Below are positions 38,101 to 47,999 of a stretch of 64,000 bases of DNA, piece by piece. The stretch covers positions 27,652,903 to 27,716,902 of the forward strand of contig NC_090765.1 in assembly GCF_036898095.1 (NCBI RefSeq), read 5' to 3'. Each line of letters begins with the position of its first letter. Positions within the stretch are counted from its first letter, which is position 1. The translations under genes were made by a program, and so were the position numbers. The DNA is from Palaemon carinicauda (lineage: Eukaryota > Arthropoda > Malacostraca > Decapoda > Palaemonidae). The notes beneath the pieces were generated by a model. It saw only the letters and a list, made by a program, of their open reading frames with translations, made no database searches and was not told the DNA's origin.

Positions 38101-38599
38101 GCACTGGCGTAAGGGAGTCCTTGGGCGAGTAGAACTCGGTCCAGGACCGAATCCTTCCCTTACCGAAGAGGAATCTTTGAATCTGGGATCCCCTTGAGGT
38201 TTCTCCTGAGGGCCAGAACCTGCCAGAACGCAAGTTCCGACCCCTGGAGCTCCTCCTCCTGATGGACTGGCAGCAAGGTCTCCCATCCCCGGAGGCTCTT
38301 CCTGGGGAGACTCGTAGGCATGCCCCAAGGGTCCAACTGGATCCTGTCGGATCCTTGCGGAAGACAGGGCCTTAGGATCCCTCCTAGGAGGGAAACAGGA
38401 CGCTAGCGATGAAGGATGTAAGGCTTCGCCCCCTCCGCACGATAGGACCCTCAGGAAGAAGCGGGGATTCTCCCTATGGAGTGAACGGGGAGAGGACTGG
38501 GTCTTCCGACCGTCCTGGGGATGGGCAAAGTTCATCCTCAAGGGAAGGGAGATGGAGTCTGAGGAGGGCTCATCGCCTGCGTAAGGACTCGTGAAGGGA

Positions 38600-38990
38600 C
38601 AGGATAGTCCTTAGGTCGCGCGCGGGAAACCATCCCGCGCGCGACCTAAGGACGCTTACGCGTTAGCGCGAACAGAAGATCGTCAGCTAACAACCCTCGA
38701 CGATCGCAAGACTGCGCGCGGCAAACTATCCCGCGCGTGGGCGATCATCAACGCTTACGAGTTAGCGTGAACAGAAGATCGTCGGCTAACGATCGTCGAC
38801 GATCGCGAGATCGCGGGCTGGAAACCATCCCACGAGCAGCCGATCATCAACGCTTACGCGTTAGCACGAACAGAAGATCGTCGGCTAAATCGTCAACGAT
38901 CGCGAGATCGCGGGCGGTAAATAACCCCGCACGCGGGCAGTCTTCAGCGTGAGTGAAGATCGTAGGCTCCTGCACAACAGAAGATCTTCG
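38600..38990. repeat. CG-rich tandem repeat in the gag-like part of DIRS copy B
   Basis: Four or so degenerate units of about 75-85 bp built from CGCTTACGCGTTAGCGCGAA, CAGAAGATCGTCGGCTAA, CGATCGCGAGATCGCGGGC. CpG density is far above the surrounding AT-rich DNA. The same motif is repeated in copy D at 63600-63990. Confidence 0.85.
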
Positions 38991-39059
38991 GAAATGGTTG
39001 AAGGATCGCTAACTCGTAGAGCAGGAACTGGGATGTGTCCCTAAAAGGGAAAGCATCCC

Positions 39060-40200
39060 CTGAAGAGGACCAGGTCTACTTCAGTGCCGACGATCAACTG
39101 GGGGACTGCTAAATACTCCGAGGAGTGGTCTCTGTGAGGTACCTTTCCCGCGAATGGGAGAGGTGGCCTTCGTAGAAGAGACCTAAGAGACACCGAAGGG
39201 CTGAACTGCTGGTGAGCGCCAGTGCGCTATCTCAGGAACCCCATCGATGTGCGCAAATGCGCAGGGAACGTTGGTAGCAGCCTAACTGAATACTGGAACA
39301 GGGTGTCTCTAAGGCAGTCTCAGGAACAGCAGGAACAGCAGTCGAGCGCTAGCGCGTAAGGGAACGTTGGCGCGCAGGTGATACCTGGCACTTAAGTCTC
39401 TCCTGCCCCGAAGGGAGGAGCCCATTAGATAACGGGGGCGTGGGCACCCAAGGCGCGTCTGCAGTCAGGAACGGATACAGCAGGCAACAGGAACACTGAG
39501 GGAGGAGAGACCAAGGGTTTAACGTAGCCTGAGTAGCGAGGTCCCGAGGGGATAGTTGCAAGACTCCAAAGGGTCAATGCAACGAGAAACCGAAGCTTTT
39601 CCGTCACTAAACACCGAAGTGTAGAAGTGACTAAAGTTACGAGAGCCCAAGGGAACTGCGTAACTAAGATCAGAGACCCCGAGGGGTCAGGGAAAAAGAG
39701 AAACCGAAGTTTCCCTGACACTTAACACCGAAGTGCTAGTGACTGAACAGCAAGCTGTTGACGACAGGAACAATCCTCTGAAGAGGAGTCTCTATGAGTG
39801 GTCTCTCTCACGAACGAGAGAGGTGAGCACTTCGTAGAAGAGACTGGTGAAGGAGCCCCGAAAGGCCGTGAGATCAGCAGACGTAAACAGGAACAATCCT
39901 CCGAAGAGGAGTCTCTGTGAGTGTCCTCTCACGCGAACGGGAGGGGACACTTCGTAGAAGAGACAAAAGGAGCGATCCTCTGAGGAGGAGCCCTTAGTGC
40001 AGCCTCCCTCGCAAACGAGAGAGGGCCGGACTGATCCTGCAGCTGCTCAACCCCTTGAGCGTAGCTACAGAAGCGACCGCTCAGCCCCGAGAGCATAGTC
40101 GCTAGTACCTTGGTCTAGCCTTGCAACCGCTCAGCCCCTTGAGCAAGTCACAAGGGCGGTCGCTCAGCCCCAAGAGCATAACCGCCAAGGACCAGGGAAA
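39060..40200. repeat. second tandem-repeat tract in the gag-like part of DIRS copy B
   Basis: Recurring units: GAAGAGGAGTCTCTGTGAGT followed by GTCTCTCTCACGAACGAGAG and CACTTCGTAGAAGAGAC (39120-39185, 39770-39850, 39895-39965, 39970-40025). A second set is AGAAACCGAAG.TTT..CCTGACACTTAACACCGAAGTG, and a third GCTCAGCCCC.GAGCATAG. One unit of the first type also occurs in copy C (49790-49850). Confidence 0.8.
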
Positions 40201-41276
40201 AGTAAAAGGGAAGTTAACTAACTACCCTGGAGGCGAACCTCCTTATCGTTCTAGGATGCATTGAAGAGCTGGCAGTAATCACGGGGGAATTTCTAAGAGA
40301 AGGGAACGCCCCTGACGAATGCCTTGAGAGACGGCAGCGAAGCCGACTCCCCAGGATAAACAGGACAGCTCTGCTTCGAAGGCACACACAACAGGCACGA
40401 AGAAACAGCATCGTAAACTGGAAAATAAAAAAAGAATAATTATTTAACAGAAATTCCCCTGGGTGAAACTCCGAAGAGAAACCCCGAGGGAAAGAACATA
40501 AGAACGAAAGAAGGTATGCGCCCCCCCTACCCCACCCGGCATGCCCAGGTGAGGGGGGGGGACAAACGTTAACAAAACAGAATTATAACATGATAATTAT
40601 GCAACTGACTTTGAATGTTCCAAGGATCACCGACCCCCGAAGAGATGTGAGCCCTGAGCTGAAAAGTTAAAACACAATTATATTCGTAAAAATAATTGAG
40701 ACAAATAAGACGAAATAGCGACTCGGTCCTGAGAGGCTATTGTAGGCGTAGTACGGAGTAAGAAGTGAACGACCTCAAGAGAAGGGCCGGTCTCCACGAA
40801 AGGCAACCATGGTGGCCTAGGAGTGAAAGGCCGTGATCACGAAAAGATTGTGGTGGCCTGCAAAGCCGGCGAAACTCTACTAGACGTACACAACACACAC
40901 CGCACAACACCAAGAGCAAAGGAAACTTACTATTTTCTATACACAAAAATATATATAAACATCAGTAATGTTTAATTATATTAAGTATAAGAAAAGGTAA
41001 GTTAAAAGACAAAACAATAATGGCCGTCAAGTGAGGATAGGAGCGGAGACCTCCGATCGCTATCCGAGCCAAAAGTAAAGTGGAGTATTCTCAGGTGTGT
41101 GTGAGAGGGGAGGGGTAGCTAGCTAACCCTCCCTAACCCCCCGCTAACTAGCGGTGGGGTAGGAAACACTCGTTAAAACTTTATGGCTCGTCATCGGCTG
41201 CTCCGAAGTAATCACCCCATGTAAATAGCGTGGTTTGTATTTCAGTTACGGAAAAAATTTGTTTTAAGAACTGTAC

Positions 41277-41384
41277 TGAACAAATATTTCTAAAGCTTTT
41301 AGTAAAAAGGAAAGATCGGTCTTCTTTGGATTCAAGATTTGCTACTTGAAGTATATCATTCAAATCATGAACAATAACCTTTAG
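41277..41384 (-). pseudogene. METTL4: METTL4 exon, 3' part, cut off by a LINE and shifted by one base
   Basis: The - strand reads LKVIVHDLNDILQVANLESK EDRSFL, similar in spacing to the family's SLSEL..MAKHLPSLNEMEHQ region that precedes the YILPP block. It then reaches a run of five T. Read with five T the frame ends in phase 0 at the donor CA|GTACAG, and the next exon would hit a stop within a few codons. Read with four T the same bases give ...LLKALEIFVQ and phase 2, exactly what the exon at 32154-32399 needs. At its 5' side the exon stops abruptly at the LINE boundary (41385) without an acceptor. I read this as a broken METTL4 allele or gene; a homopolymer base-call error is the alternative for the shift. 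Confidence 0.7.
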
Positions 41385-41696
41385 CAATCGCTCACTTCAT
41401 TTCCTATTCTAACACATGCTTTACTACCTTTGTAGAAACTTTTCACTGCTTGCAACAACCTTCCACCAACTCCATATAACCTCATCACATTCCACATTGC
41501 TTCCTTATCAACTCTATCATATGCTTTCTCCAGATCCGTTTATGGATCTGGAGAAAGCATATGATAGAGTTGATAAGGAAGCAATGTGGAATGTGATGAG
41601 GTTATATGGAGTTGGTGGAAGGTTGTTGCAAGCAGTGAAAAGTTTCTACAAAGGTAGTAAAGCATGTGTTAGAATAGGAAATGAAGTGAGCGATTG
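41385..41696. repeat. perfect 153-bp inverted repeat with a 6-bp loop
   Basis: 41385-41537 is the exact reverse complement of 41544-41696, with GTTTAT between. Both arms are LINE family 3 RT sequence (palm region), so the 5' end of the insertion folds back on itself. Confidence 0.97.
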
Positions 41697-42887
41697 GTTT
41701 CCGGTGAGAGTGGGGCTGAGACAGGGATGTGTGATGTCGCCGTGGTTGTTTAACTTGTATGTTGATGGAGTGGTGAGAGAGGTGAATGCTCGAGTGCTTG
41801 GACGAGGATTAAAACTGGTAGACGAGAATGATCATGAATGGGAGGTAAATCAGTTGTTGTTTGCGGATGATACGGTACTGGTAGCAGACACAGAAGAGAA
41901 GCTTGACCGACTAGTGACAGAATTTGGAAGAGTGTGTGAGAGAAGGAAGTTGAGAGTTAATGTGGGTAAGAGTAAGGTTATGAGATGTACGAGAAGGGAA
42001 GGTGGTGCAAGGTTGAATGTCATGTTGAATGGAGAGTTACTTGAGGAGGTGGATCAGTTAAGTACTTGGGGTCTGTTGTTGCAGCATATGGTGGAGTGGA
42101 AGCAGATGCACGTCAGAGAGTGAATGAAGGTTGCAAAGTGTTGGGGGCAGTTAAGGGAGTAGTAAAAAATAGAGGGTTGGGCATGAATGTAAAGAGAGTT
42201 CTATATGAGAAAGTGATTGTACCAACTGTGATGTATGGATCGGAGTTGTGGGGAATGAAAGTGATGGAGAGACAGAAATTGAATGTGTTTGAGATGAAGT
42301 GTCTGAGAAGTATGGCTGGTGTATCTCGAGTAGATAGGGTCAGGAACGAGGTGGTGAGGGTGAGAACGGGTGTAAGAAATGAGTTAGCGGCTAGAGTGGA
42401 TATGAATGTGTTGAGGTGGTTTGGCCATGTTGAGAGAATGGAGAATGGCTGTCTACTAAAGAAGGTGATGAATGCAAGAGTTGATGGGAGAAGTACAAGA
42501 GGAAGGCCAAGGTTTGGGTGGATGGATGGTGTGAAGAAAGCTCTGGGTGATAGGAGGATAGATGTGAGAGAGGCAAGAGAGCGTGCTAGAAATAGGAATG
42601 AATGGCGAGCGATTGTGACGCAGTTCTGGTAGGCCCTGCTGCTTCCTCCGGTGCCTTAGATGACTGCGGAGGTAGCAGCAGTAGGGGACTCAGCAGTATG
42701 AAGCTTCATCTGTGGAGGAAATGTGGGAGGTTGGGCTGTGGCACCCTAGCAGTACCAGCTGAACTCGGCTGAGTCCCTGGTTAGGCTGGAGGAACATAGA
42801 GAGTAGAGGTCCCCTTTTTTGTTTTGTTCTTGTTGATGTCGGCTACCCCCCAAAATTGGGGGAAGTGCCTTTGGTATATGTATGATG
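41385..42887 (+). mobile_element. LINE family 3 insertion inside a METTL4 exon
   Basis: Non-LTR retrotransposon, 5'-truncated, antisense to METTL4. The RT palm starts MDLEKAYDRVDKEAMWNVMR (41540), then the VGLRQGCVMSPWLFNLYVDG block and LLFADDTVLVADTEEKL (FADD box). After a frameshift near 42060 the frame 42066-42632 continues with VPTVMYGSELWGMK, WFGHVERMENG and GRPRFGWMDGVKKAL, the usual C-terminus. The 3' end has CGGCTACCCCCCAAAATTGG and a TATGTATGATG tail at 42887. The first 153 bp also occur as a perfect inverted copy (see 41385-41696). No target-site duplication is visible: the flanks read ACCTTTAG | element | ACCAAG. Confidence 0.9.
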
Positions 42888-42957
42888 ACCAAGTTTATGA
42901 AATCCAGACTGGCTACCCAAGACAGGTTTACTACTGTATACAGTACTGTTCCAAAAC
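42888..42957 (-). pseudogene. METTL4: METTL4 exon, 5' part, cut off by a LINE
   Basis: A consensus-like acceptor (TACTAAGCTTTTTAG on the - strand) precedes an open stretch. Its first G completes the Arg codon left by the exon at 43191-43356, followed by FWNSTVYSSKPVLGSQSGFH and KLG up to the LINE boundary. Joining it directly to 41384 keeps one continuous frame (KLG then LKVIVHDL), and S.KP..L recalls GSKPITLPL in vertebrate METTL4. The joined exon would be about 178 bases. Similarity alone is weak; phase agreement on both sides is the stronger argument. Confidence 0.6.
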
Positions 42958-43190
42958 CTAAAAAGCTTAGTAGCAGCTATCAAAGAATACATTTTTTGTA
43001 CTTTATTTAATACATAAACATTCATTTCACAAATAGAATTTTACCCCCTAAATCATAACTTAAATTTATTTTTTATTCTAGATTTAGCAATACTGTACTT
43101 CCTGAGAAGAATATGAACCCTCGAAAATGCATTTTTTTAAGCCATTTACTAATTACCTAGAAACACATATAAGTCAACCTTTTCATTTAC

Positions 43191-43356
43191 CTTTTCCTGA
43201 TATCTCTTATGGCCCTATTGTTACTTCTAAAATCTTCGGCACTTGGAACATAACAAAAGAATTTCTTGAATTCTGGTACAACCCTGAGTGTTGTAAAAAC
43301 TTCCATGATGTGGGAAATTTCTTCACACAGTTCAGCTTTTTGAACCTTTAACACAT
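43191..43356 (-). CDS. METTL4: probable METTL4 upstream coding exon
   Basis: Good splice signals on the - strand (acceptor TGTGATTTCAG, donor GTAAAT) bound 166 bases fully open in one frame: VLKVQKAELCEEISHIMEVF, then VVPEFKKFFCYVPSAEDFRS and ending RAIRDIRK plus AG. Two bases complete a codon begun upstream and two are left over, fitting both neighbours. Predicted mostly helical and charged, as in the poorly conserved N-terminal half of METTL4. I assign it by position, strand and phase rather than by a diagnostic motif. Confidence 0.6.
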
Positions 43357-43489
43357 CTGAAATCACAGACAATCTTTTGAACTAAATTAAAAGACAATCA
43401 CATAACATATTCCTTTACCAAAACACTGCACAAGTGAAAAACATTTTAAATATATAGAAGAATTTTGATATTCCCTAAATGAAAATGAC

Positions 43490-43830
43490 ATATTTGGAAG
43501 TAATTTGTATTTTTCTTAATAATACAAACCTGTAACTATTTACAAGGGCATTACTTACAGCGAAGCTGAAAGACGAGCCAATAGATTTTTAGCAAGGGTT
43601 AACCACCCGCCCGCTAGTTAGCGGGAAGGGGGGGTAGCTATTCCCCTCACTCTCACACCTGGGCTGTGGGTCTCACTTTGCTTGGAGGTAGGACTTCAAG
43701 AGGGACTGGTGCTGGCGGGCCAATCTGTATAAATAGCTACTGGTTTGTATCGTTAGGAAAAATACAAAGTACTTCCAAATTTGTCATTTGTTCCACCACT
43801 ACATACAATCCAATGCTATTTATAGGGGTT
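43490..43830 (-). repeat. terminal repeat plus internal complementary region of DIRS copy C
   Basis: Arms ATTTGGAAGTAATTTGTATT (43491) and AATACAAAGTACTTCCAAAT (43760) are inverted with a few mismatches, enclosing CCGCTAGTTAGCGGG. The following TTTGTTCCACCACTACATAC mirrors the far end at 50650-50690. Confidence 0.8.
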
Positions 43831-44574
43831 GACTTAACCTTTAGGAGGGTGGAAGTCCTTGCCAATCTGGGTTTTTGACTTTGACCCAGGGATTCCTCTT
43901 TATGTGTTCAGCACAGAGAAGGAGGAAACCCTACACCTCACTAAAACCCTGCTATGCATGGTTCGAGGTCGCCTCAAGCTGTGTGTTCGTGATACTATCA
44001 ATGTGACTGTCAAGGTAAGAATTCATCCGAGTTATGAGAATCTTCAGAGGTTACCAAGATATTCCTAATATCCCCCCTTGATAGGGTATGGAGGGGAACA
44101 GTATTGACACAATACCAGGGTACACAGGGGAACAATGGTTTACCTGCAGTTGGGTGAGGTCAGCTTTGCAGAGGACCCTGGGTGCTGATTTCCCAAAAGG
44201 TTTCCATGCTCCTGTGGGTTACGTATTGCAGGTAGTGGGCGGTGAAGGTCGTCTGACGTTTCCATATACCTGCATGTAGACCCTGGGCCACGGTGTAGTT
44301 TCTTTTGAATGCCAAGGACATAGCAATGCCCCTGACATCCTGTGCTCTGGGTCAATGTGTTGGAGGAGGATCTGGATTTTGTGCCGGGTCAATGACCATG
44401 CAAATCTAGGCAAAGATAGTGTTCTTCATGATCCTGCTCTTGACCTTCCCGGTGCTGACGAAGAGTGAATGCACACGGAGGCAAGCCGCTGATGTTCTTT
44501 TGAGGTAGTACCTCAAATTCCTTACTGGACATAGTAACAGTTGATTGGGTTGTCGGTTACAGAAAGGAGACTTG

Positions 44575-44859
44575 TTATCCTGAATAAATAGAATTTAGGA
44601 TCTGATACCCAGGATTTTGAGTCTTTGAAATAAATTCAGGAACGAAGCTGAAGCTTACCTCTCCCCATCCCCTTGAATGGGCGATGTCATACAAGAGACC
44701 ATGAAGTTCACTAAGTCTTTTGGCCAAAGCCAAGGCAAATAGGAAAACCGTCTTCAAAGTGAGGTGGCGATCTCTTGCATGGCATAATGGTTCGTGGGGA
44801 GGGCCCTTCAGGGACTGAAGGACCCGAGCCACGTTCCATGGAGGAGGTTTCACTTCCAA
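44575..44859 (-). pseudogene. tyrosine recombinase domain of DIRS copy C
   Basis: Contiguous open piece with VARVLQSLKGPPHEPL, LKTVFLFALALAKRLSELHG and SHSRGWGEVSFSFVPEFISK-like residues (AHSRGWGEVSFSFVPEF), then KTQNPG. It corresponds to the part of the recombinase around the first catalytic Arg (AKRLSELHGL). Matching pieces exist in copies B (35963-36232), D (61606-62040) and E (52380-52791). The rest of the domain is out of frame. Confidence 0.75.
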
Positions 44860-45541
44860 CTGGGGACAGGTAAGTTCATAACTTCATATGAGGAGATTAA
44901 GTTCCAGCAAAGAAGAATTATCTACTTTCAGCTTACTGGCTGAGTGGTAGCCTTTTGCTGCCGAGACTGAGAGAAGTATTTCCTCCCGAAGGTGAGCAAG
45001 GAACTCCGCTATTGCCGAGATAGTGGCATCGAAGGGATTGATACCCCTTCCACAAGAAACCAACCATAGAAGACGTTCTATGCTGACGATCTTCGCAGGT
45101 GTCTTGGCATCGGCTTCGCAACTTGTTGCAAAAATACTCTCTGAGTGAGGAGGTGCTGGAGTCGTAGCAAAACTTCAGCTTATGGATGATGTTAGGATGT
45201 GGTTGTCTGGGTAGATCATGTCGTGGAGGGAGCTCTCTTGGAAGCTACGCCAGGAGCAACATTCCTTGTGATGCCATAGTGGAGCTATGAGGGTCATAGA
45301 GATTGACTAATGTCCTGGTCTTGTTGAGTACTCTTCTCATCAGGCAAAACGGGGGGAAAGGCATAAACATCGATGTTGTCCCACTGTTGTAGGAATGCAT
45401 ATGAGTCGCTCTGCTCAGATTGTCCGTGAGCATATTCCTTTAGCCAGGAATGAAGGGAGCTCATATGGTCACCGAGTTCTCATCTAATCATCTCAGGACC
45501 ACTACTGCCAGAAGGGATAGGGGCTGCAAAAAAGTACCACA

Positions 45542-45730
45542 TTATTTGTTAATATAAGCCACTACTGTGGTATTGTTGCTCATCACCACCACTGAGAGGC
45601 CCGCAAGGAACTGTTGGAACTGTTGAAGGGCCAGGAGAGCAGCCTTCATCTCTAAGAGATTTAAGTGCTGGTTTTTTTTAACTCTGACCATAGGCCTGAG
45701 GTCGTGTAGTGCGGTATGTGGGACCCACAC
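45542..45730 (-). pseudogene. RNase H domain piece of DIRS copy C
   Basis: QHLNLLEMKAALLALQQFQQ followed by LSVVVMSNNTTVVAYINK is the DIRS RNase H core (usual NLLEMKA and VMSDNTTVVAYINKQGG). The catalytic Asp of the SDNTT box is Asn here. Confidence 0.8.
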
Positions 45731-45830
45731 CCTTCTTTTAATGCATCTGAAAAGACCAACAAGTCCGGGGAAGGATGAAAAGGTCGACGCCCTTTAGCCA
45801 ATTCTTGTCTGCCAAACCCCCCCCCCCCTC

Positions 45831-46450
45831 CCCTTGAATTGAATTGAATTTAATGTAGAATTTAGGCCTTAAGCCAAGTAAGGGGACATCAAAGGTCATT
45901 CAGCACTGTATAATGCAAATTAATCAACCATACCCGTACTTTCACATTTAATATCATTGTAACTTCTAAAAAAAATAACAGAACTTTCATACAATAATAT
46001 AAAAAAGCCAAATAAGGAGGGATTAAAAGGATTAAAAAAATAAATTTATGAAAAATTCATGATATAAACCAATACTCTACAATTTTTTTCAAGTTCAGGG
46101 TATTACAATTTTCCTCATAAAGGTTTGTCCTGGAGAAAATGTGTCTTCCTCTCAAGATTAAAAACAGGACAATCGACTAAAATATATTTGATATCTATTG
46201 TCACTTGACAGGTATTACAAAGAGGGGCCTCTCTCCCTTCACAACTTCATTAAATAATTGTGGGTTGCATGTGTACGGCCAATACGCATTCTAGTTAAAA
46301 TGATACCATCCCTCCTACTTGTAGAATTACAATATGACCATTTATCTACTGAAGGGTGGATTGGTTTTAATTTTGTATTGGTCAGTTCAGACCATCGAGC
46401 CTGCCATATACCACTCGAGGTCCATCCGTTACTCTGGTCCTATGGGGATC
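45831..46450 (-). mobile_element. LINE family 2 fragment nested in DIRS copy C
   Basis: Reverse-strand copy of the sequence at 1-583: TTGAATTGAATTGAATTTAA tail, TTAGGCCTTAAGCCAAGTAA, AAATATATTTGATATCTATT, with the encoded tail RPLCNTCQVTIDIKYILVDC. It sits next to a C-run at about 45817-45829 and separates the RNase H and RT parts of copy C. Confidence 0.85.
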
Positions 46451-46535
46451 AGAATGTCTGGTGATTCAAAGGCTTGATTCCAGTTGGACTGTAGCTGCCA
46501 TTGGAGAGATTTAATCCTGAGGCAACCGGTGCAAA

Positions 46536-47190
46536 CTAGACGGTCCATGGATGAGGTGACCTGAGAGACATAACCACCTCTGGGATAGGGGGTTCTTCTC
46601 GTCTGAGGAATGGTCTTATAACCTTCCTCAGCCTCACTGCCCTGTTGTATGATGGGAAGACTTTCTGAAGGTCAGTGCTTATTATCATTCCTAGGTATAC
46701 CAGTCGTTGAGAGGGAAGCAATGATGACTTATCGAGGTTTACCATGATCCCCAGATCTTGGCAAAGCCTCAGAATTTTGTCTCGGTGTGGAAGAAGGGTT
46801 GCCACCAAGTCTGCTAGAATTAGCCAGTTGTCCACATAGCATAGGAGAACGATGCCAATTCTGTGAGCCCATGAAACTAGGGCAAATGCTCTCGTGAAGA
46901 CCTGAGGTGCTGTGGAAAGATCAAAACACAGCACCTTGAACTGGTATTTCTTGTTGTCTAACATGATTCTCAGATACTTCCTTGAAGACAGATGAATCAG
47001 GACCTGGAAGTATGCGCCCTTTAGGTCCCGTGTACACATCAAGTCCTGTAGTCTTACCTCGTCTGACCGTGTCTACCTTCTTCATGCTGAAGGTAGTTTG
47101 TTTGACAAACTTGTTCAAAGATGAGAGGTTGATGATTGGTCTCCAGCCTCCAGGTGCCTTTTTCACAAGAAAGAGTCAAGTGAAGAAGCC
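46536..47190 (-). pseudogene. RT domain of DIRS copy C
   Basis: Upstream open piece 46921-47166 (APGGWRPIINLSSLNKFVKQ) joins, after a frameshift, the piece 46536-47042. Its motifs are CTRDLKGAYFQVLIHLSSRK, YQFKVLCFDLSTAPQVFTRA, LLCYVDNWLILADLVATLLP and LGIMVNLDKSSLLPSQRLVY. These are the successive RT blocks of DIRS elements. The catalytic box is YVDN instead of YxDD, so this copy should be inactive. Confidence 0.88.
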
Positions 47191-47999
47191 TCAGGAGTCG
47201 TCAAGGACCTCTTGGAGAGCGACCTTCTCCAACATGGTCTGGACTTCGGCCCGAAGGGCCAGCTTCTTTGTGGATCCCTTTGCATAGGAGCTCGATGAAA
47301 CTGGAGCTTTGGTCAGTGGAGGGAGAGATTGCGTGAACAGAACGCGATACCCTAAACGAATCACATAGACTGTCCAGGGTTGGGCCCTGAGCTGCAACCA
47401 CCTCTGCCAGCAGTCATGCAAGCATTCCCCCACTGGTGAACAGGTGGGAGGATTGACCATCCTAGCGGTTGCGGCCTCTGCTCCCTCCCCTAGGATTCTT
47501 CCCTCCATGGGAGGACTTAGAGCCTTCCCTGTCCTTAGCAGGAAAGGGCTTATTGGGATGGATGGCTGTAGTCTTGACTGTTGGCGGTTTCTGGCGTTTC
47601 TTCTGCAGAGGAGGTGGTGGTTTGTAGAGCTGGGATATCAAGGCTCTATGAAGGAGGGAGTCCTGATTGGACTTCCTCCCTCTCTCCGCAGCTCACTCAA
47701 CGTCTTCTGCCTTGAACAAGGATGACCCCTCCAGAGAGAGGTTCTGGAGTTTTTATTGGCTCAATCTATGGGGCTTTGCAATGGAACCTCTCTGCTATCG
47801 AGTCTCTTCACCTCAGGATGGTGTTTGCCTACAAGTTTACAACTTGGTGGGTAAGGAACTTGATGGTTCGAGTTCCCGACAGCAGAAAACTTTCCATTGC
47901 CTTCCTGGAGTTTTCCTTTGACCAATCCTTGGTATGCACCAGGTTTCCCACAGACCCCAAGCAGAGGTCCAACCATGAAGTAGTCTGCATGGCATACTT

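Larger units (their letters stand above)
35136..41265 (-). mobile_element. DIRS-like retrotransposon copy B (decayed coding body and 5' terminal repeat)
   Basis: On the - strand, order from the 5' end (41265): terminal repeat 41041-41265; a repetitive GC-rich gag-like region 38100-40400; RT at 37187-37731; RNase H-like around 36620-37050; tyrosine recombinase at 35600-36240. RT evidence is IPVQGLCFDLSMAPQQFSDT followed by LHFLGGWPILADSKASLLRH, aligned with YxDDWLILAD boxes of related copies; the catalytic YxDD is lost (FLGG). The recombinase piece includes VLKSLKRPPDEPLR and SESHGLSYDFAHSGGWG. METTL4 uses this interval as an intron, so the element is sense to its host gene. No intact frame longer than about 170 codons remains. 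Confidence 0.85.

Noticed and set aside
38600..38990. Possible CRISPR-like array because of regularly spaced short repeats
   Set aside because: Units are degenerate tandem repeats without unique spacers, inside a eukaryotic retroelement.
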